Shown here: piece by piece, positions 38,001 through 46,247 of the stretch | Layout of the letters: each line of letters begins with the position of its first letter | How positions within the stretch are numbered: position 1 is the first letter of the stretch | Source of the DNA: an uncultured Christensenellaceae bacterium | GTDB lineage: Bacteria; Bacillota; Clostridia; Christensenellales; Borkfalkiaceae | Assembly: GCA_910586655.1 (NCBI GenBank) | Contig: CAJUIR010000009.1 | Location: forward strand, 1 to 46,247 | Reading direction: 5' to 3' | DNA length: 46,247 nucleotides | Translations under genes and position numbers: made by a program | The notes under the pieces: model-generated | Database searches by the model: none | Seen by the model: only the letters and a program-made list of their open reading frames with translations | What the model was told of the DNA's origin: nothing

Positions 38001-41000
38001 CGCAGGGAAAAACGGCGGCGGCTGCGGTCAAATCGCCGAAGGCGGCTGCTGCTCCGAATAAAGCGGAGAGCGAAACCAGGAAAGCGACAGCAAAGACTGT
38101 GCCTGCATCTTTGAAATCGGAAAAGCGTGCGGCTACTGCGGAAGAAACATCTAAGGCGCACAAAACCCCGACGCAGAAAGTCAAACCCGCGGCAAAAACG
38201 GCGGAGGAAACGCCCTTCGTGAAACCCGCTCCCGAAACGCAACCCGAGGAGCATGCTACTTCGTCTGCTCGTACGGCAAACGAGATGTCGGATAAAGAAT
38301 ACCGGATCCGGACCGTGATCCTGATCGCTTGTGCGTTCCTGCTTGTCTTTTGCTTTGTGCTTGCGCTTGTATTGGTGCTCCGCGGCGGAAAAGAATATAC
38401 ATACGCATATCAGTCGGCTACGCTCGTGCGCTATGACTCCGAAGAGTTGGGAACAGTCGAGCGTAAAATTCCGCAAACCATGCGCAACGAAGGGCTGGAA
38501 CAGGGGTATCCCAAATACGGCTACACTCAGAATCTGACGACGGAACAGAAATTGTTAGTGATCAGCGAATCCTCTTATCTTTGTACGAGATCGACGGCGA
38601 ACGCGTCCGGTACCTACGACAAGATGGATCAGAACGGATTTTTATATCTTACCGACGGTACGCCGGTGACCGATACAAACGGCGCGCACAGACAACTTTA
38701 CAAGCATACGGCGGCGGAAGGGATGTACCTCGGCGACGTTGCGGACAGCGAACCGGGCATCATCAAACGCATTACGCTCTATCCGCGCGCTTATACCAGT
38801 TATTACGATGTGACGGGGCTGTATGCGCCTGCGGGCGAAGTGATCAAAGTGCAGATCAGCGAAGAAGATATGAATGCGACCAACGGCATTGCGATTCATA
38901 TCGGTCAGGCGCTTTACAACGGTCAGGCGAATAATATTTGGGAAGCGAGAAATGTAAGCCGTATGCCCGTTATTCTCAATACGTTTAATATCAATAAAAA
39001 TACGGCGACGCTTGAAAACGGCGTTTATACGGCGTACATCGGTTCTTATCTGGGCGGGCCTATTTACGTCCGCGACGAGCGCGTCACGTTTTCTGTCACC
39101 GTTTCCGGTGCGGTGCGATATTCCCATTTTATTTTAGGTTACACTTCGCCCGAAGAATTTAAAAAGAATGCAGAGTCTACGGCGCCCTATTTCGATTTGG
39201 AAGTCTGGGAAAACGGCGTGCTTCATTCGGGTCCCGTTCGTTACGCGAAAGCATTCGATTACGACGACTTATACGACGCGGCGGTTTTGTGGGAAAAAAT
39301 TTCTCTCGTAACGACCCGCGTTTCAACGCAGGGCGTCGTGTTTTTGTACGATCCGTTTGTTGCTGCGGGGGCGGCGGTTGCCTTCCCCGGGCGCCGTTCG
39401 GTCAACTGTCCCATGGGCTGGATGTCCAATTCGCTCAACTATAAAACCTTTGTCACTTCGGGCGCATGGGGTAACATGCACGAATACCACCACAACTTTC
39501 AGGGCTGGGGAATGGGCAACGGCGGCGAAGTGACCAATAACGCGCTCAGTCTTATTTCGTACAGTTTGTTTACCAATATTTCCGCTTCGAGAAATTTATC
39601 CAATTACGGTGCGGGTTCGCTTTCGGGATGGAATGCTTATACCAGCGCGACTTGGGCGCTCGATCAGATCACCGAAAGCAAATTTTCAAACGGTAGATTC
39701 GGCTTGGCGGTATATGCGACGCTGTTGCACAATTTCGGACAGGAAGCATTGATCAGCATGATCAAAATGTCGGGCGGGCAGTCCGTCGACAAATGGTTCA
39801 ATGCCTGCGTAAAAGCAACGCATTACGATATGTCTTACTATTTTGAAGATATGCTCGGCCACACCGTATCCGACGCTCTCAAAGAGGAAGCCAAACAGTA
39901 TTCCATGTTTGTGCCAGTATCCTGTGTCTATCAGACGGGAAGAACTTACAAGTACGGCGAAGAGAAAGTTTCGTTTGAAACCATGCGTCCCTATTTAATT
40001 ACCTACGGCGAAAACTTCACGTTGGATCTTTCGCCTTATTATGCGCCCGACGGATACTATGAGAGCGGCAGCGTGATCCTTCCCGATGGGTTCAGTTACG
40101 AGATCAAGAGCGTTTCGTCTCCCGAATCCGGAAAACTGAAAAAAGTGGACGATTACACTTATACTTACGAACCCGGTAAGAATATGCGTTCGGGGAAATT
40201 TACGGTCGTTCTGAAAATTACGAGCGATGACGGGTTATTCGAAGTCGACGACGTTGAACTTACGCTGGAATTGGAACAGACGCACGAATTCAATAAGACG
40301 ATGCTGGAACGGACGACGTATACTTACGATACGCAAGTGTTCCAGAGTGCAGTGGAAGCCTATGAGAAGGGTTATGCGGGTTACGCGCAGAAGACGGACG
40401 GAGACAACGTCAACCCCGTTCAGAATAGCAATACGGACGTTTGGTATTATGCCGAGGACGTACCCGAAAACGGCGTTGTGGAAGTGCGCGGAAAGATTTA
40501 TGCGGACGAAGCAGGCAAATACCGTATCGCTTTACGCGGAAGATGGAACTGCGCGTTATATTTCTCTCTTGACGGCGGCAAAAGTTATCAACTGGGCGGG
40601 AAAATCGAAACGACCGGAAACAGCCCCAATTTCAACGATCAAACCGATGAAAACGTATATACCGATTTTACGTTGGAAAAAGAACAGTGGGTTTATTTCA
40701 AAGCGGTCATGATCACAGGCAAGAAGGGGGATATCGGCAGTTTCATCGGCGTGGGCTGGGGGAAATATACCCCCGCAACTGGAGTTTACGACGAGGAAGG
40801 AAATCTTATCGGCGAAACCCCCGAATCGATTTCGATCGGTTACGCAAGCGGATACAGATCTTCTTACGAATTCCCCGATCATGATTTTGAATCCGAGTAT
40901 TTCTATAAGAGAACATACAATTACACTTATTCCGACATTGACATCTACGGAGAAAAGGCGAGTTTGGTCGACGTCAATTATGAACCTTGGTCGGAGGAAC

Positions 41001-44000
41001 AGAATATCGGCTGCATGTTCGACGGCAATCCTGAGACCAACTACCATTCGAAAGGAGGTCAATTTGTTTCCGAAAGCAAACCGTTTATCCTGACGGTCGA
41101 TTTGGGCGAGAAGGCAACGGCTGATTCAATGACTTTTTACGGATATACGAAGGGATCGAGTACGGGAAATCTCGGTATGCCCAAAAATTTTGTATTGTAC
41201 GGAAGCAACGACGGATCGGATTTCTTTGAAATGGGACGTTTTAACGACTGTACGTACACGGGAAGAAATATGACCGTAACTTTTGAAGAGAAAACGTTCC
41301 GTTATTACAGGATCATCGTGTCTCTTACCGATAATGTAAGATATTTTGCAATGAACCGGATCGAGTTCCAGAAGACTTTGATCATTCCGGACGGGAAATT
41401 GCTCCCTGCCGACAGTTTGACCTATACGGGCAAGTGGACGGTAGAAAATACGGAAAGTAATTTCGGACACGTACATATCGGCAATAAAAATTCGGAGGTA
41501 AGTTTCAAATTCGAAGGTACGCGTTTTGCGCTCGTCTCGTCTTCCGAGTATAAGCACAGTTTCGACGTTTATATCGACGGAAAGAAAATTTCCTCCGAAA
41601 AATTAAAAGAGGACGACGGAAAGGTGTTCGTATCCTATCTGTCGCCCGAACTGAAAAACAAAACACATAATATCATCATCAAGTGCAAGAGCAAATCCAA
41701 CCTCGACAGCATTATTGTTTGGTAGCCGTGAAAGCGCAAAGTCCTCTGTACGAAAATTTCGTACAGAGGACTTTTTTTGCTCCAATTATGATTGCATGAT
41801 CCCGTCATTTCAATCGTTCAACGCAGCGGTATCATTTTATGAAATATTATTATACAAAACAGAACCGCGTAAAATCGTTAAAAGGATTGATTTATGGAAG
41901 ATTCTGTGATAAAATAATATTCCGGAATCAATTAGCGGGTCTTATCGTGTGAAAGATTTCCGGAAATACGGAAGACGAACGGAAAGTACGGCGGAGGAGT
42001 GTGTATCATGAAACGCTTGGGAGAAATGCATCTTGTACGGGGCGGATGCTCGAAATTCAAAAAAATCAAAACGGCGCTGGTCGGTCTGTTTATGCTCTTT
42101 TTCGGCGCGGCGGTTTTCTGCTGTGCGTTTTTATCTTTTCCGGACGGCGGATCCAAAATCGCAGGCGCGGCGGAAAATGAACCGGTTTACGAACTGTACG
42201 GCTCGAATTACGGCGTTGCGGCTTCGGAAAGGGGAACAATGGCCGCCGGAAATGCCGTGGGATATTCGGTTGCGCTGAACGGTACGTCGCTTTCCTTAGA
42301 TCGGAGTTCCAGCGGAGCGGCAGCCTTTTACAGGGCGTTCACCGCACAGATCACTGTTCCCGCGCACACGGCTTATGCGGTAGATTATACATTTGATATG
42401 ACTTTATCGAGTTCTGATCCCTACAATTGTACCGCGCAGTTCGAATTGATGTATTTCGGCGAAAGTATCGATTATAACAATTATTTTGCCAGGAGTTTGG
42501 GCGGAAAAAGTACGAGTAAAAGCGTATGCTCTTTGGCTGCGACTACTTGTTATCCTTCGTTCGACCATAGGGCCGAAATTTATAATCATCCTACCGTGTA
42601 CTATAACAATACAACGGATACGGAAAAAACGTTTGTTACATATTTCGGAGTCTTTTCTGTAAAAACCGCGAAAGCGTCTAAGTTGAGCGGTAAGATAGAG
42701 ATTTCTTCAAACGTCTCTGTATTGACGCAGGTCGACGTGCCTACTTTGTCGGCAACGCTTACAAACGAGAGCAACGGCCTTCAGGAATATGAAGAAACTT
42801 ATTCGTCTGAAAAGAAAGAGTTTTCTCTCGTGAACTTCGACGCTGCCCGTATTACGGCAAACATCACTGACGGTGCGGATTACCTTGTAAAAAATAACGA
42901 CAAGATTTTCTATACGCGCGCTTACGATCATTTTGAAATCACGATGTCGCTACCGGAAGGTTACTGCTGGAACGACGAGTATCTTCAAGGCACGGGCGAA
43001 AGGGTGATCGTATTAAAAATCAACAAAGCAGATCCTGCGGTGGAAGTCGGCACGCTCGATATTTGTGAAAAAGGCGAGTTTGCGTCGAGCGAGGTTCCGA
43101 TGACTTCGAACAGCATTTCCGGAACGATTGCCTGGGAGTCCGGCGCAGCGGTCGTCGAAGGCGAAAACGAGGTGGGTTGGCTGTTTACGCCTGCCGACGA
43201 AAATAACTATAATACCGTTTCGGGTCAAACTGTTGTTACGGTGGGGCACGATACGGAATTCGTTGAAAAGAAGGACGCAACGTGTGCGGAAACGGGGATC
43301 AGGGCGCATTACCATTGTTTGCGCTGCGGGAATAATTTTTCCGACTCCTCCTGTACGATTAAACTCGAAGACGTTACGGTTCCCAAACTTGCGCACGATT
43401 ACAGTTCCGAAATCACCGACCCTACTTGCGATAAGGAAGGTTATACGGTGTTTACCTGCACTAAGTGCGGCGATACCTACACCGGCGACTTTGAGCCGGC
43501 ACTCGGACACGAATACGACGTGAACGACGAAAATTCCGTTCGTTGGAACTGGACAAGCACCACGATCGCAAAAGCAACGTTCACCTGCAAACGCTGCGGA
43601 AATTCAACGCAAGTAAAAGCGACGATCGAAAAAGAACAAACGGACGCTACCTGTACTACGCCGGGGAAAGTTGTTTATACGGCGAAAGTAACCGTTCACG
43701 AGAAGGAGTATACGTCTCAGTATATTGTTGAAAACACTACTATCGCGCACGACTATGCGCCTAAAGAGTGGCATTGGGCGGAAGATTATTCTTCTGCAAG
43801 CGTCACTTACGAATGTACTGTCTGTCACGATTCGGCAACGACAGACGCTGCCGATTCCAAGAGCGAAGTGATAAAGGACGCAACCTGTTCGGAAGACGGT
43901 CAAATCAAATATACCGTAACCGTGGAAATTCCGAATGGCGACGAGTTTTCCGATGAGACGATCGTAGACGTTCCCAAGACCAAGCACGATTTAACTTATA

Positions 44001-46247
44001 CGGACGCGGTGAACGCAAGTTGCACCGAAGACGGAAATGTGGAGTATTGGCATTGTTCGCTTTGCGATCGATACTACGGCGACGAAGGCTGTACGGAAGA
44101 ACTGGATCGGGATCAGATCATGATTCCGGCGAGCGGACATGATTACGAAGCAGGCGAGGTTGTTGCGCCTACGGCTGCGGAACAGGGATATACCGTTTAT
44201 ACCTGTACGAACTGCGGGGATTCTTATCACGATGATTTCGTCGATCCTCTCGGACCTGTTCCTCCGGGCGGCGACGGCTCGGGTGACGGCGATACGTCGG
44301 GCTCGGGCGGCGGAGGGAATTCGGTACTGGATTCCGTTCGTAATTTCTTCTTGCATTACTGGCAGCCTTTGGTTAGCGGTATTTGTATTTTCCTCAGTAT
44401 CATTTTCAGTTCGATGATTGCATACTACGAACGGAAACGCAGAAAAGCGAAAAAACAAAAAAGGCAATATTTCGCTTATTCCGCAGCATCTGCCGGATTG
44501 TTCGGATTCGCATACACAACGTGGTCGATCATCGCTTATTCTTTGATCGGGTTGACGGCTGTACTTTTGGTCGGGGTGATTATTGCAAAAGTAAGAAGTA
44601 AAAAGGCGCTGACCGCTATGGAGGCTGCGGCGAGAGACTACGAACGCAATAAAGCCGCGTTTGCCGAGAATCAGATGCGTGAGGAAGAAAAACGCCTGAG
44701 AGAAGAAGATCGCGCCGAAGAGAAGCGCCGTAGGGAAGAAGTGCATGAGGCGCGGATTGCGGCAATGGGTATGTTGGCGAAATCCAATGCAGGCGTTCAG
44801 CCTGCACCGGCTTCTGCTGTGGTTTCCGCACCGGCGCAGCCGGCGCCCGCTGTTGTTGCCGTCCCCGTACAGCCTGCTCCTGCCGTTGTTTCGGCACCTG
44901 TACAGTCTGTTCCTGCGCCTGCGGTCATAGCCGTGCCGGGGCAGCCTGTTGCGGCGATCCCCGCAGAGGCGGCTGTAAAAGAGCAGGTTCAGCGTGCTGC
45001 GGTTCCGCCGGTTGCAACGCATTCCGCTTTGCAGGATGCGATAGAGAGGAGTGAACTTGAGCAGAAATTGGATCAACTTCGCGCCGAACTGAAAGACGAT
45101 CATGAACATCAGGATCGCGTAGAAAATTTCCTTGCTATGATTTCGGGCTTGCGCGAACAGGACCGCGCAAAATTGCGCGAAGAAGAGAAAATGAACGAGG
45201 AACGGAAACGCTTGCAGGATGTTCGGCGTGCAGCATGGGATGAATCTCTCGAACCTGCTTTCGTCACTAAGTTCGGCGAAGAATATTATGATAGAACGGG
45301 TTACGGAATGCACGCGGCGGTAATCGAGCGCGAACGTTTGCGCGAGATGGGAATGGACCGCGCGCTACACGAAAGAGAAATGGCACTGCGCGAGAGGGAA
45401 GTCGCTTTGCGGGAGAAGGAACTCGAATTCGAGCGCGAGAAACGCGAAAGGGATCGGTATTTCTATCCGCATATCCCGATTGCGCCTCCGCCGTACGGGC
45501 AGCCTGTTTATCAACATCCCTTACAGTCTACCAGCCGCGAACTGGAATTAGAGCGCGAACTGCGCGAGAAAGAACGTTTGCTGCTTGAAAAAGAGAGCGC
45601 GCGTGCGCACGATCTGGAACTTGAACTTGCGCTTGAACGGGAACGTGTGCGCAATCTTATGCAAACTCAGAACGCTTCCGTACAGAACGCTTCTGCGCCG
45701 CAGCCTCAGTCTGCACCGCAACCGCCCGTCGTGGTCGTACCGCCCGTTGTCCAACCGCAGTCCGCGCGCCGTAACAACGTGTTTAGTTCGGAAAATCCAT
45801 TTTCCGTGAACAACCGCGCTGCCGATGGAAAAGACGATTAACAGCGATTGAAAAAAGTTGCTAATTAGAGATGGGCGTTCGTTTGGTAATATTATCGTAT
45901 CAAAAACATCCGAATCAAATAGATTCGGATGTTTTTATTTTGAAGCGGCGAAAGGTTTACGGCAGAGCGTTAACAGTCGTTTATAAAATTCCGTGCATTA
46001 AATACCGAGTTTTGAAACGTTAAGCAAATTTTTTGCAGTGAATGCAAAAAACAAAACCCCTGCGTTACAGAGGTTAAAGAATAAAATTTTTGTTTGGTTT
46101 GTTTTTTTGGGGGCAAATTGGGGACAATGCTTTGTTTTAAGGCAAAAAAGCATAAAAAAAGGGGCTAAAACCGTAGTTTTAACCCAAAATTCTGGTGAAG
46201 CGGATTATTGCAAATAAGAACATAGTAATATTCAAGGTGAACAATAC

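Overview
The window reads as chromosome of a spore-forming, anaerobic gut-type Clostridia. It has a SpoVAC-family spore protein, a homodimeric-type pyruvate:ferredoxin oxidoreductase, a DUF1858 redox protein, an ECF transporter energizing module next to truA, mnmE, and very large secreted or membrane-anchored surface proteins. The style recalls uncultured Christensenellales/Borkfalkia-like genomes, but that placement is a guess from memory, not a measurement.

Positions 1 to about 10,860 are clearly more AT-rich than the rest. They form the right part of an integrated mobile element whose left end lies outside the window. It carries a run of membrane/surface proteins (one cut by the window edge, one of 1479 aa with GLUG and MBG/Ig-like repeats), a noncoding control region of about 500 bp full of hairpins, a small sigma-like protein, a Tn916-Orf8-like helix-turn-helix protein, a zinc-ribbon/HTH protein and a large serine recombinase. 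The element has integrated inside rarA (mgsA), and only the 3' part of rarA remains at 10,860-11,786.

Positions 11,875 to 23,650 hold two secreted, C-terminally anchored proteins on the minus strand and, on the plus strand, an ArpU-like regulator followed by a compact phage head operon. Its order is terminase large subunit, small protein, portal, scaffold, major capsid, head-tail adaptor, P22-gp10-like hub and a small helical protein. This matches the P22 gene order but stops dead at a strong terminator. No tail spike, ejection protein, lysis, replication, repressor or integrase gene is visible, and base composition looks like the host. It is either a well preserved remnant or a domesticated capsid module, and it is the best candidate here for an undescribed system.

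From 23,660 follow a SpoVAC-type gene with a forespore-sigma-like promoter, a DUF1858 protein, an XRE regulator with membrane segments and, convergent, PFOR. Between PFOR and the ECF operon lie two start-less paralogous fragments on the minus strand with nearly identical ends and divergent middles (29,222-30,985). They look like silent surface-antigen cassettes.

From 31,038 the plus strand carries ecfA1-ecfA2-ecfT-truA-membrane protein, then mnmE-LysR-M60-like metallopeptidase, then a 1277-aa surface protein with a very long coiled-coil cytoplasmic tail. The last 250 bp are AT-rich and without a gene.
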